64,000 bases of DNA from Streptomyces qinzhouensis (GTDB lineage Bacteria; Actinomycetota; Actinomycetes; Streptomycetales; Streptomycetaceae), in assembly GCF_007856155.1 (NCBI RefSeq), contig NZ_CP042266.1:5394001-5458000 (forward strand), written 5' to 3'. The position numbers were made by a program, and so were the translations under genes. How positions within the stretch are numbered: the stretch's first letter is position 1; the number at the start of each line of letters is the position of its first letter. Shown here in pieces: positions 9,627-18,520 of this stretch. Under the pieces are notes generated by a model. It had not been told where the DNA came from. It saw only the letters and a list, made by a program, of their open reading frames with translations, and did no database searches.

Positions 9627-10128
9627 ATGAGCACTACCCAGCAGATCATGGACACCACCCGCCAGTGGCTGCTGCAGCCGATCGGTGGCCCGAGGCTCCG
9701 GGGGGAAGGAGCACTACGCCCACTCCGTCGAGGCGGGCATCGATCTCACCGTCCCCGAGTACGGGACCCTTCTGGGTAGCGAGGCGGAAGCCCTGCGCGC
9801 ACTGTTCTCGCAGCGCCGGGCCCAGTTCTGGGGGTCGACCCGAGTGGCCAGCACGGGGCACAGCAAGAACAAGGCGATTGACACCATGTCTCCCGGGGAC
9901 GAGGTGCTGTTCCTGTACAAGCGCATTGCTTTCGCCCGGGCCAAGGTGGTCCTGGTTTTCAGGAACCCGGCCCTGGCCGAGAAGGTCTGGGGCCTGGATC
10001 CGAAAGGCAAGCTCTGGGAGTACATGTATGCGGTTGACGACGTGGAGGAACTTGCCGTCCCGGTTCCCGAGCTGACCAAAGCGATCGGTTGGAAGAAGAA
10101 GAAATTCGTCCAGTCGCTCGTAGGCTAG
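9627..10128 (+). pseudogene. Small protein of unknown function, broken by a -1 frameshift
   Basis: A frame starting with ATG at 9627 encodes MSTTQQIMDTTRQWLLQPIG and is then abandoned. A second frame from the GTG at 9685 encodes 147 residues beginning GSGGKEHYAHSVEAGIDL. Adding one base near 9680-9685 joins the two into one protein of about 167 residues with a smooth Gly-rich junction. The C-terminal part (DEVLFLYKRIAFARAKVVLVF, later WEYMYAVDDVEELAVP) has the short-strand pattern of PUA/EVE-like folds often found with HNH nucleases, but that fold call is tentative. If the shift is real, translation from 9685 could still yield the second part. The broken HNH gene follows after 15 bases. Confidence 0.5.
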
Positions 10129-10143
10129 AGGGGAGAGGAGGCA

Positions 10144-11069
10144 CTGTCCGTTGACGCTCTCCTCCGCGGGGAGCGGCCGCCTGTCATTCCCGCCCCGCGC
10201 CCTGCGGAGCCCGGCCTCACCCGCGACAACCTGCTCCAGATGATCAGGTCGTTCAAAACCGACCCGGCACATCAGTCACTCGCCTTGCTCTGGTCCATCG
10301 GACGGCTCGTCGAGGAGAAGGGCCGGCTCGCTCCCTGGTCCGAGCTCGAGCAGGAGGTCGGCTCCCTCCTGGAGGACTTCGGTGGCGAAGGCGGGAGTGC
10401 TACGGCCGAGCATTCGCTCCGGCACCTCCGTGCCAGTGGGCTGTGGGAGGTGCTGGGAGCCACCCGACCGGACCTCGAGCTTTCCGTCGCCAACCTGCGG
10501 AGGGCCAAGGCACGGGCCGGCTTGAAGAAGGACGCGGCCAATCTGCTCAAGAACTCCCGAAGCCGCGCACAGGCGGTCGACATCGTGCTCTCCACCCACT
10601 TTTCGGCACGGATACGGCCCGGACAGCACTGCTCGAGAGGACCGGCCTCGACGGCTTCCTCAGCGCGGGCGGCCGGTCCAAGGACCCCTCCGCCCCCGCC
10701 GACCGCCGCCCCCGGAGCGGCTCCCAGCCCGACCGCGACCGACAGTCGGCGGCTCTCGTCAAGACCGTCTACGGGAGCATCTGCCAGGTGTGCGGCGAGC
10801 CGCTGGAGACACGAGGCGGCCCCTACAGCGAGGCCGCTCACATCCAGGGTCTGGGAAGTCCGCACTTCGGCCCGGACGTCCTGGAAAACCTGCTCTGTCT
10901 CTGCCCCAACCACCACAAGCAGTTCGATACCTTCAGCATCTACATCGACGAAAACTGGTCGGTGTGCATGACGAACAGCGGCGAAGCGAAATGGGAGCTC
11001 ACTCGCCGGCACCGGATCGACACCGAGTACGTCGCCTACCACCGGGACCTGTGTCTGCGCGGCTGGTAA
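10144..11069 (+). pseudogene. HNH endonuclease gene with a frameshift
   Basis: Coding sequence begins near a CTG at 10144 just behind GAGAGGAGG; the first in-frame ATG is at 10240, but the upstream residues (LTRDNLLQ) look genuine. The first frame runs to about 10600 (AQAVDIVLSTHF), and the continuation lies in another frame (GTDTARTALLERTGLDGF). One missing T in the TTTT run at about 10598-10601 restores a single protein of about 308 residues. The C-terminal domain is a clear zinc HNH nuclease: CQVCGEP, EAAHIQGLG, then ENLLCLCPNHHKQFD. N-terminal helices may recognise modified DNA, as in other HNH restriction enzymes, but I cannot show it. Either a recent inactivation or a homopolymer sequencing error is possible. 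Confidence 0.65.
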
Positions 11070-11190
11070 CCGGAAGGCCGAGCGATCCCGCTCCTGGAAA
11101 GTGTCACTGCGTGGCCGGAAGCACTCTTGTGGGTGACCGCAGGGGTTGTTGCCATGTCCTCCTGGGCGAAAGCGGCTGAGGGGGCGCTCG

Positions 11191-12063
11191 GTGGGGGATC
11201 TGACAGTCAAGGAGTGGAAGAGGTACGGGCACCATCGGCTGTACGTGAACGATGCGGATGGCGGCATGGTGGCCTGGCTTGATCTTGGCAGCGGGCATCT
11301 GGAGGTGGCACGGCCGGAGCTGCGGCGTCAGGTGATGGAAATCCTGGCGCACCGCGTGCCCGGTCAAGCGGAACGGGCGGTCCCCGCCGGCCGGGCCCCC
11401 AAGGATCCACCCCGGGCTTCACCACCTCCGCCCCTGCCTCCCCTCACCGACTGGGACGACCTGGCACTTCACCGGCCCGGTGCACTTGTGAGGGACAAGC
11501 TGACCTCGGAGGGGCCCGGGCTGTTCCAACGCCTGCTCGAATCCATCCTGCGACGCCCCTCCGAATGGGACAGCTGGCGCAAAGGACTGGAAGGAGAGCG
11601 GAAGGTAGGGAAGGAGCTACGTCGCTTCGCCGGGCACGGCTGGCAGGTACTGCACTCGGTCCCGCTCTCCTCCGGTCATGACATCGATCATCTGCTGATC
11701 GGACCCGGTGGGGTGTTCACCCTCAACACCAAGAACTTCCGAGGGCGGAGGGTCTGGGTCGGTGATGACATGGTGAAAGTGGATCACGGCAAGGGCCGCC
11801 CGTACCCGATGAAGGCCCGGCGGGAGTCCGAACGCGCCTCGAAGGCGCTGTCCGTCCACTGCGGCTTCCCGGTCCTCGTGACCCCGCTCCTCGTGTTTGT
11901 CCGGCCGGCGGAGCTCAAGATCGAAGCGGTGCACGGGAAGGTGCGTGTCTACAACGAACGCACCCTTGCCGCCCTCGCGCCCATCAGCAGAGTCATGGAT
12001 GTCCGGCGGATAGAGCAGATCTACGCCGTGGCCCGGCATCGGCAGACGTGGCTGGACGCCTGA
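11191..12063 (+). CDS. NERD-domain nuclease-like protein
   Basis: I chose the GTG at 11191, about eight bases after GAGGGGG. The 290-residue product has an N-terminal module (about residues 1-60) on which I see no family match, a Pro-rich linker, then a NERD domain (about 130-250). It shows GLEGERKVGKELRRF, HDIDHLLIGPGGVFTLNTK with D166 and K181, and a conserved VTPLLVFV strand. NERD is a PD-(D/E)XK-like nuclease fold. The usual acidic residue before the TK pair is Asn here, a variation I recall as common in actinobacterial NERD proteins. It appears intact, unlike its neighbours, and precedes a broken SF1 helicase by about 120 bases. NERD nucleases with SF1 helicases occur in phage-defence loci; that role here is an inference. 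Confidence 0.75.
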   Translation: MGDLTVKEWKRYGHHRLYVNDADGGMVAWLDLGSGHLEVARPELRRQVMEILAHRVPGQAERAVPAGRAPKDPPRASPPPPLPPLTDWDDLALHRPGALVRDKLTSEGPGLFQRLLESILRRPSEWDSWRKGLEGERKVGKELRRFAGHGWQVLHSVPLSSGHDIDHLLIGPGGVFTLNTKNFRGRRVWVGDDMVKVDHGKGRPYPMKARRESERASKALSVHCGFPVLVTPLLVFVRPAELKIEAVHGKVRVYNERTLAALAPISRVMDVRRIEQIYAVARHRQTWLDA

Positions 12064-12183
12064 GGTCGGCGGGCTCGCAGCAGTCGCGGGCGGTTCAGCT
12101 TGGCCGGATAGGCCGTGGTCAGGGCCTGGCTGTCCTGATAGCACAGGACTGGAGTCCGGGCAGCGAGGTTGCGACGGGGGAAC

Positions 12184-13554
12184 GTGGGCTGGCAGGAAGA
12201 AGTCGTATCAGCGCTGGACGCCTGGGTGGCTCACGAGGGCGTTCCCGCGCGGGAGCCGCGGTGGCGCCCTCTGGGGCGAGCGGTGCGAGGCCGGAAACCC
12301 GGAGAGTACGTCGTGGATGTACGAGGCTCCGAGATCGGGACGGACCAGCTTCAAGGCGACAACCTGAGACTGGCCGGGCCAGAGGAAAGCGGTGTCGACG
12401 CCGGGCACTCCGTTCTCGACGTGTTCAAGGACGGCACAGCCCTACGGGTGCGCGTGCCGGAGTTCGCGGATCCATCTGATCCACACCTGTGGATGAAGCC
12501 TCAGCCCATGGGGTTCCTCGTCAAGGCATTGCGGGAGGGCATGGCCGCGCTCACCGACGCCCCACTGGCCCACCTCATGGTCCGAGGTGAGGCGGGCGCC
12601 GGCCGACTGGCACCGGCGGGGCCGCCGTCGAGCGTGCTCCTGCCGGCTCAGGAGCTCGCGTACCGTGCCTGCACCGGCGAGGGACTGTGGCTTGTCTGGG
12701 GCCCACCCGGCACCGGCAAGACCACGGTCCTCAAACGCGCCATCGGCGACCTGATGGCGCACGGGAAACGGGTCCTCCTGGTCTCGGCCACGAACATCGC
12801 CGTGGACAACGCCCTGTCAGGGGTGGTGAAAGAGAGACGCCATGCGGACGGTGAGATCGTTCGGGTGGGGCCACCCCATCTGCGGGAGGTTGCGGAGGAC
12901 GCGAGCGTCTGTCTCGCACTGATGGTGCGTGAACGGCTGGCCGAAGTGGATGAACGGCGCCGTGCGGTCGCCGCCCAGTTGGTCGAAGCCGGGGAACGAG
13001 CACGTCGGCTGGAGGAACTGGACCGCGGCCTGACCCACTTCGACGCGGTGATATACGCGGCGGACCGCACCCGCCTCGACGATCCCGCGCGCAGCCCCGA
13101 TGCCCTGAAGCAGGCTCGCGACCGGGCACATCGGGATGCCCGGGTTGCGGTGGAGGCGGTCACGCGCCTGGAAGAGGCACATCAGGCAGCGGTCGAAGCC
13201 GTAAAGGCGACGGAGCCGGCTCAAGCGGACTGGCAGTCCCACGACGAGCATCATGCGCATATCGCCCAACTGCGGACGGTGGTTGTCGATCTGGAGGCGA
13301 AGGCCCTCCTCGCCGGCGGCGAGCGCACGGCGGCACAGGAACATCTTGACGACCTGGAGAGCTTGAAGGGCTTCGCGAGACGTCGGACCAAGCGGGACCG
13401 CGAGGCGGCACACATCGAACTCGCCACGGCACGCACCCGGGCCGAGGCCGCCGAGCGGAAGGCAGAGCAAGCCCGGTCCGTTCTTGCTCGTCAGGCCGAA
13501 GCCGTAGCTGCGCGACTCGCCGAGATCGGTGGCCGGATCGCCTTCAGCAAGTAG
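12184..13554 (+). pseudogene. SF1 (DNA2/UPF1-type) helicase truncated by an in-frame stop
   Basis: The likely start is GTG 12184 (a TTG at 12169 is also possible). The 456-residue piece contains Walker A (WGPPGTGKTT, about residue 178) and motif Ia (LLVSATNIAVDNAL), the start of an SF1 helicase of the AAA_11 type. A long Ala/Glu/Arg-rich coiled coil follows (about 260-455). A TAG at 13552 ends it, but the same frame continues to encode coiled-coil sequence directly downstream, so this is a nonsense change, not a natural end. Walker B and motifs III-VI are absent, so ATPase and helicase activity are unlikely. It sits next to the NERD gene, with which it may have formed a defence unit. Confidence 0.7.
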
Positions 13555-13959
13555 GAGATCACTCGTCGACAGACTGACCTGCGTGTGATGCAGGAAGACC
13601 TGAAGCAGGCTCAGCGGGTCCGCAAAGCGGCGGCCGCTCGGTCGGCCCCCTTCGACACGGAAATCAACCTCTCGCAAGCGGCGATGGATCGTGTCGCGGA
13701 GGCCGACCGTCTCGGACATCCCGGCCGCCATGCACTGGCCACCACCCTCAGGCCCCGAGTCGTTGCGGACTCGGAGCAGAAGCCGGCCCTGGAACGCCGC
13801 ATGCGGAGGACTTTGCGAAACCGCCGCGATGCGGTGCGTGCAAAGGTGATGATGTGGACCTGCGCAGGCGAGGCAACGGTTCCTGGTACTGGAGGTGTTT
13901 CAACAGAGTGTGCCCGGCGAGACAGGGCTCACGCGCATGGGAGTCGGCGGTTCGCATGA
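13555..13959 (+). pseudogene. Downstream remnant of the truncated helicase
   Basis: This segment continues in frame after the TAG at 13552-13554: EITRRQTDLRVMQEDLKQAQ, then PFDTEINLSQAAMDRVAEAD. It resembles the rest of the helicase coiled coil up to about 13760. After that the residues (RNRRDAVRAKVMMWTC and on) lose family character, so the remaining helicase core appears deleted before the WXG100 gene. A restart at the ATG at 13585 has no clear ribosome site. Confidence 0.5.
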
Positions 13960-14128
13960 GCTCCGGGCGCCGCCGCTGAGGGACGGATCCGTGTTGAACT
14001 GTTAGGACATGCATTTATCCGGGCGGCCGCCTCATGCTTGATGCGGTCGAGATCGAGATCTGCTCGGCCGGCAGAGGGATCAGCGCGCATTCGCGATATG
14101 CCGAGGTCAACGAGTGGAGGCACAGATC

Positions 14129-14551
14129 ATGGGCGAAGGCGGTGCGGGCGCGAGCCGGGGAAGCGGCGCCCACCTGAGGGCATCGAGCCGGGAGCTCACC
14201 AAATTGGCCGATGACCTCGACGACATGCAGGATTACCTGGACAAGCAGATCAGGCGGATGGACGCGATCGTCGACCGCATCGAGGCGGGTTGGCGAGGGC
14301 CGGCGGCAACGGCGTACCGCAGGTTCCACCGGGCGGCGGCCGAGGACGCCGTGCGCATCCGCGAAGTGATCCGGCACTTGGAGCAGGCCGTACGTCTCAG
14401 CCGGGACGGCTTCACGGACCAGGAACTCGACACGATGGCCGAACTGCGCAGCATTCCTGTTGACATCGAAAGCGAGGTCGGCAAACTGTCCACACCGAAC
14501 CCGGAGGCCACTGGCCCCGTCCCTCCACGCAGCAGCCTCGACTCCTTCTGA
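14129..14551 (+). CDS. WXG100-like type VII secretion protein
   Basis: The ATG at 14129 has GTGGAGG eight bases upstream, so I prefer it over the GTG at 14114. The 140-residue product is mostly helical, with W55-R-G57 in the turn (RIEAGWRGPAATAYRRF), the WXG signature of ESX/type VII substrates and chaperones. At 140 residues it is longer than the classical 100 and ends in a Ser/Pro-rich tail. It is the first of three genes (with 14609 and 14923) arranged as in Streptomyces T7SS effector loci, where small WXG proteins pair with and help export the large effector. No ESX core gene is in the window, so the secretion machine must be elsewhere. Confidence 0.8.
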   Translation: MGEGGAGASRGSGAHLRASSRELTKLADDLDDMQDYLDKQIRRMDAIVDRIEAGWRGPAATAYRRFHRAAAEDAVRIREVIRHLEQAVRLSRDGFTDQELDTMAELRSIPVDIESEVGKLSTPNPEATGPVPPRSSLDSF

Positions 14552-14608
14552 GACTCTCTCCGAGGACCTCTGCCGTCACTGCGGCGACACTCATGAAACG
14601 GGGGAATC

Positions 14609-14923
14609 ATGCCGACCGGAAGTGCGGACGACATCCGGATCACCGTCTCCTTCGCCGACCTCTTCGAGCTCGCTGCCGAACTGGAGGACATCGTCGCAAA
14701 GCTCAACAGCAGTCTGGACGACCTCCACGACCGGGTCGTGCCGGTCGTGCTCTCCTGGGAGGGGGAGGCCCGCGAGGTCTTTGTCGAAAAACTCGACGAG
14801 TGGGACCGTTCGGCCCAGGATCTCCAGGCGGTCCAGAAATGGCTGCACGAGTGCGCGACCACAAGCCATATCAATTACGCGGCAGCGCACCAGGCCGTGC
14901 TGCGTGGCTGGGGGGCCGGCTGA
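14609..14923 (+). CDS. Second WXG100-like protein
   Basis: The 104-residue product matches the usual WXG100 length. It has two predicted helices flanking W50-E-G52 (VVPVVLSWEGEAREVFVEKL). GGGGAA precedes the ATG at a good distance. Its stop codon overlaps the ATG of the effector gene (TGATG at 14921-14925), so the two are probably translationally coupled. The role as partner or export signal for the effector is inferred from this coupling. Confidence 0.85.
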   Translation: MPTGSADDIRITVSFADLFELAAELEDIVAKLNSSLDDLHDRVVPVVLSWEGEAREVFVEKLDEWDRSAQDLQAVQKWLHECATTSHINYAAAHQAVLRGWGAG

Positions 14924-16659
14924 TGGGAACACCACCGCCGGGCGGGAACGGCACCATCGACGTCAAACCGGCCGACCTCCACCGTGTGTCCGGCGGTGTG
15001 GCGAATCAGCAGACGGTGATGGACAGGGGTGCCAAAACCCTCCTCGAAGATCTGCACAAGTACCCGGACGCAGGCGGTTACGGAAACTCGCCCCAGGCCT
15101 TCGCAACGTCGTACGTCACGGTAGGAAACCGCTTCCTCGAGGTCTGGGCCAAGAGCGTCGCAAGCATCGGGGGAGCGGCCGTCGGCTTCACCTCGACGGC
15201 GAATACCTATGCGCAGGCAGAGGCGGCCAATGATCCAACAGGGAAGACCAAAGCGGTTGTCCAACCGCTGCCGAAGGTCAGCGAGCGCCCGCCCGCCTAC
15301 GGCCCTGTTCCGAATCTGAAGTGGGGCGACGACGACGGCGGTGACGATTTCATCCGCGGGATTCTCGAGTGGGTACCCGAGCTGGTCCGCGATGTACTGA
15401 GACCGGTGGTGAAGCATGCCTTCCGGATGGGTAAGGTCGCCGAAGTCTATCCCTTTCCGCAGCAGCACTATCTGAACTCGCTGTCCAAGGCGTGGATGGC
15501 GACGACCACCTCGCTCTCCCTCGCGGAGAGCGGGTTGACGGGGAACATCAGCAGCATCACGCAGCAGGCCAACAGCGAGTGGTACAACGCGATGCGCCAT
15601 TTCTGCAGTTCTCTGTGGGGCACGACGGCGTGGGGCAATAGCCGCGAGAATTACGAATGGAAGCACGACAGCTCCTTGTCGCAGACTGCCACGCATCCGG
15701 TGATGAGCGTACTTTTCGACACGGCCGATAAAGTCGGCTATCTCCTCTATGAATTCGCCCAGGCGGCCGTCTATCTCAATAGTGAGGTATGGGACGTCTA
15801 CATGGAGGCCGTGCGGGACGCGATTCCCAGGGTCGAGGTGAACCTCAAAGACGGCGTCGGAATGGATGACGTCAAGGGATTCATCAAAGGCGTTGCCAAG
15901 GGTGTCGCGAAAGGGGCGAGTCAGCTGGGTCAGGGCATTGTCCTGAACATGAACACGGCCAAGCTGAACTTGATTGTCATCACATACAATCGGCGCGTCG
16001 ACGCGCTCGTCCCGCAACTCGACGCTCTCATGGGGCCGTTGGACGAGGCGTACCGGAGCGCTCCGAAATTTGAGGCGCAGGAAGCGCGTGCGCATGGCTT
16101 CGGCATACGGGCCCTGGAGGAGTTCAAGGGCTCGCAGGTGTGGCTGAAGATCGACTCGGCCGGTAAGTACGACCTCAACCTTGCCGCCAACGAGTACATG
16201 GAGAACGGCCACACGCTGGACAAGCACGTCGGAAAGACGGACGAGCAGCTCGTGCAGCGATTGCGTGATCAGCAGACGAATGGGCCGACTCAGGCATGGC
16301 CGCACGGCAAGCCGTATCCGAGCAGCTCTTCGGCCTTCCAGAACCACCAGCGGGCGGAGCAGCTGACCGAGTACAACCTCAACTGGAACAGGGCCGCCAT
16401 CGATGCGTGGATCAAGGGCCCGCCCCCGCCGGAGGAGGGAGACGTCAAGAGCTTCCATGCGACCGCTCCGAACGGTGAGACCAGTGGCCGCAGTGTGAGT
16501 AAGCAACCCGTTGACCCGAACGACCCGTTCTCCGGATACAAGCAGGGCGGCATGGACGCCAGAGCCTACGACGTCACCGGTATCGACACCCGGATCCGGT
16601 ATGACAGCGCTCGTACCCCGCCGTTTACCGTAATGACTTCGATGCCCGCCAAAAGCTAG
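14923..16659 (+). CDS. Large T7SS polymorphic toxin with C-terminal RNase A-like domain
   Basis: The 578-residue product begins MGTPPPGGNGTIDVKPADLHRVSGGV, an N-terminal helical region typical of ESX effectors, and continues through a long helical middle (to about residue 410). The last 160 residues hold the signature of the bacterial RNase A-like (CdiA-CT type) toxin domain: ENGHTLDKHVGKTDEQL with H430 and H435, an SSAFQNHQRAEQL element, and a final TRIRYDSARTPPFTVMTSMP strand. Such domains cleave RNA in rival cells. The gene has more A/T at third positions than its neighbours, which suggests transfer. The immunity gene should be the next one, at 16761. Domain calls are from remembered motifs, not a search. 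Confidence 0.8.
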   Translation: MGTPPPGGNGTIDVKPADLHRVSGGVANQQTVMDRGAKTLLEDLHKYPDAGGYGNSPQAFATSYVTVGNRFLEVWAKSVASIGGAAVGFTSTANTYAQAEAANDPTGKTKAVVQPLPKVSERPPAYGPVPNLKWGDDDGGDDFIRGILEWVPELVRDVLRPVVKHAFRMGKVAEVYPFPQQHYLNSLSKAWMATTTSLSLAESGLTGNISSITQQANSEWYNAMRHFCSSLWGTTAWGNSRENYEWKHDSSLSQTATHPVMSVLFDTADKVGYLLYEFAQAAVYLNSEVWDVYMEAVRDAIPRVEVNLKDGVGMDDVKGFIKGVAKGVAKGASQLGQGIVLNMNTAKLNLIVITYNRRVDALVPQLDALMGPLDEAYRSAPKFEAQEARAHGFGIRALEEFKGSQVWLKIDSAGKYDLNLAANEYMENGHTLDKHVGKTDEQLVQRLRDQQTNGPTQAWPHGKPYPSSSSAFQNHQRAEQLTEYNLNWNRAAIDAWIKGPPPPEEGDVKSFHATAPNGETSGRSVSKQPVDPNDPFSGYKQGGMDARAYDVTGIDTRIRYDSARTPPFTVMTSMPAKS

Positions 16660-16760
16660 GCACTGTCGCCGGAAGGGCCCCCTCCGTCCTGAGGCCGACG
16701 GGCGCCGGGCGGGGTTCCGGCGACACGCCCTGGGCCTCTGCCGAGAAAGGCCGGTACCAC

Positions 16761-17321
16761 ATGTCCGTCGACCAGACCTCCTGGGAAGCTGCGGTACGCC
16801 ACCTGTACAGGGACGCGGTCGCGTACATCGCCACCGGTCCGCGCCAACACGACGACTGGACGATCGATGTCCTCGCCCTGATGGCCCGGGCTGTTCAGGA
16901 CCCCAGGGGCTGGGCCCGTATTGACGACGCAAAGAAGGACGCCGAACGCGCGGGGTCCCCTGTGTACCCGTTTGCCGTCCGCCCCCCCGAGTACGTTACG
17001 TCCCGCCTCGAAGAGATCGACCGGGACAGTGCCGAGAACCTGCTCCTGGCGTTGACCGAGGCGGGCTGCACCCTGTCCAACCTCCAGTACTTCGACGAGT
17101 CCGAGGACGAGCTGAGGGCGATGGCCCGCACGATCCTGGCCCGATACGGGAACGAGGCCACCTATCGCACCAACGTGCGCAAGGCCGGTAGCGCGCCCGG
17201 CACACTCGACTTCTCTCAGGAGAGCCTCGGGTACGCCCCGCTGAGCGTCCTTATGGAGGACTGCGGCCTGGTCGTCGTTTCAGGCACCGAAGTCGGTCTG
17301 TTCTGGAGCTTCTCCGACTAG
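16761..17321 (+). CDS. Probable immunity protein for the RNase A-like toxin
   Basis: The 186-residue acidic product is soluble, with no signal peptide or membrane segment. I do not recognise its family; it shows a helical start (SWEAAVRHLYRDAVAYIATG) and later ESEDELRAMARTILARYG. GAAAGG precedes the ATG. Its place directly after the toxin, its size and its acidity are what is expected of a cytoplasmic immunity protein that binds the toxin domain and protects the producer. Function is inferred from position alone. Confidence 0.55.
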   Translation: MSVDQTSWEAAVRHLYRDAVAYIATGPRQHDDWTIDVLALMARAVQDPRGWARIDDAKKDAERAGSPVYPFAVRPPEYVTSRLEEIDRDSAENLLLALTEAGCTLSNLQYFDESEDELRAMARTILARYGNEATYRTNVRKAGSAPGTLDFSQESLGYAPLSVLMEDCGLVVVSGTEVGLFWSFSD

Positions 17322-17370
17322 TAATCAGTCGCAGCAAAGCCCCTGACCGGGCCCCTGAGAGGATGTCCCT

Positions 17371-17670
17371 GTGCTGACCCGTTCCGCTTCCTACCCCGAC
17401 CGTGAGACCGCTCACTGGGCCGTCCAGCAGGTCGTGACCGCCAATGAGCAGGCCATCCACCGCTGGCTCGCCCGGGGCACCCGGGCACGACTCACTATCG
17501 AGGGAGCCTGGCCCTCCCGTGAGGAGCCGGTGGGCCGGGTCCTGCTGGAGGCCGACCTGCTGGCCGGGCGGGGGCCCGTCGACGTTCGTTCGGCACGTGT
17601 GGTGTTGCGTCGTGAGCCGTCGAGCCCCCACGGCTTCGTCGTCCACACGACCGTCCCGTTCTACTTGTAG
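17371..17670 (+). CDS. Orphan RNase A-like toxin tail
   Basis: The GTG at 17371 has GAGAGG upstream. The 99 residues resemble only the C-terminal part of an RNase A-like toxin domain: SASYPDRETAHWAVQQVV near the start, GRVLLEADLLAGRGPVDV in the middle, and ARVVLRREPSSPHGFVVHTT at the end. The N-terminal half with the HTL-type His motif, and any delivery region, are missing. It shares its fold with the end of the 14923 effector but is clearly different in sequence, so it is not a simple copy. This layout is known as an orphan toxin cassette in polymorphic toxin loci. It can recombine with the full-length gene, or simply be a relic. The CdiI-like gene follows after 13 bases. Confidence 0.65.
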   Translation: MLTRSASYPDRETAHWAVQQVVTANEQAIHRWLARGTRARLTIEGAWPSREEPVGRVLLEADLLAGRGPVDVRSARVVLRREPSSPHGFVVHTTVPFYL

Positions 17671-17683
17671 AGGTCGCCTGCAG

Positions 17684-18340
17684 ATGTCCATGAAGCCTCT
17701 CGAACACGATCGCAGGTACGGCGAGCTGGACCAGGTGATGCGCGCGTACCTGGGGCAGCCGGCCGACGACACCCCGGAGCGGCGCAGCCGCGCACTGGAC
17801 GCGTATCTGCGTCACGCCTGGCACACCCGCCCCTGGGCCATCGCGGCGGCGGAGCGTCAGCTACGCGAGTACAGCCGCAATCCGCCGGGCCGCATCCGGC
17901 ACCAGTTGGGCGAGTTCTACGCGATCCCGGACATCGGGATGCCCCAGTCCGACATCCGCGACTGGCTGATCGTGCTGGCCGACCACCTGAGGAAGAGCAT
18001 CGAGGAGGGAGACGTCCCGGAACCGTCGTCCCCGCAGACCCACTGGGAGTGGCAGGCGCGCTTCCCGGAGACCGCGCAACTGCTCGGAGGCTGGTTCTCG
18101 CAGGACATCGTGGACGAGTTCCCCGACCACGACGACGCCGTCGCCGACTATGCCGCTACTACCGGCCCTCACGTGGTCGCACGACTCGTGGGCGAACTCC
18201 ATGAGTTGCTCGCACTTCCCCTGGACGAGGCGGATTACGCCTTGGCAGCCGCCGAATTCGGCATGGAGGTCGGCCCGCCCGAGCCGTTCTCCTACGGTGC
18301 TTGGTTCCGCTCGGTGGCGGCGACGCTGGCCGACGGCTGA
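17684..18340 (+). CDS. CdiI-like contact-dependent inhibition immunity protein
   Basis: The ATG at 17684 follows AGAGG. The 218-residue product contains a run of features I associate with Streptomyces proteins named contact-dependent growth inhibition immunity proteins: LEHDRRYGELDQVMRAYLG, ALDAYLRHAWHTRPWAIAAA, EFYAIPDIGMPQSDIRDWL and HWEWQARFPETAQLLGGWFS. It would neutralise the toxin whose tail is encoded just upstream. The pair stands behind the complete toxin and its own immunity gene, so the locus carries two different specificities. Start and family are fairly secure; the pairing is inferred from adjacency. Confidence 0.75.
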   Translation: MSMKPLEHDRRYGELDQVMRAYLGQPADDTPERRSRALDAYLRHAWHTRPWAIAAAERQLREYSRNPPGRIRHQLGEFYAIPDIGMPQSDIRDWLIVLADHLRKSIEEGDVPEPSSPQTHWEWQARFPETAQLLGGWFSQDIVDEFPDHDDAVADYAATTGPHVVARLVGELHELLALPLDEADYALAAAEFGMEVGPPEPFSYGAWFRSVAATLADG

Positions 18341-18465
18341 TCCGGGCCCGGGGCCGCCATCAGCTCGTGGACACCGTCTCGCCTCGGTGATCTGGGACGT
18401 CGAGGCCGGCCGGTCCGGACCGAACAGGGTCGGTGGACCCCGTTCCGGAGCCTCGGGCACCATAA

Positions 18466-18506
18466 AAAGACCCCGACCGACATCACTGCCGATCAGGGTT
18501 TTCAGG
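18466..18506 (-). terminator. Rho-independent terminator after tRNA-Arg
   Basis: Read on the reverse strand, ACCCTGATCGG pairs (with G-U pairs) with CGGTCGGGGT and is followed by CTTTTTAT. This is a hairpin with a U-tract, rare in this genome type and fitting for a tRNA gene just upstream. Confidence 0.75.
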
Positions 18507-18520
18507 CACTTCCTGCGAAG

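Noticed and set aside
9600-18500. CRISPR array or integrase in the accessory block
   Set aside because: No regularly spaced repeats and no integrase or transposase motifs were seen in either strand.
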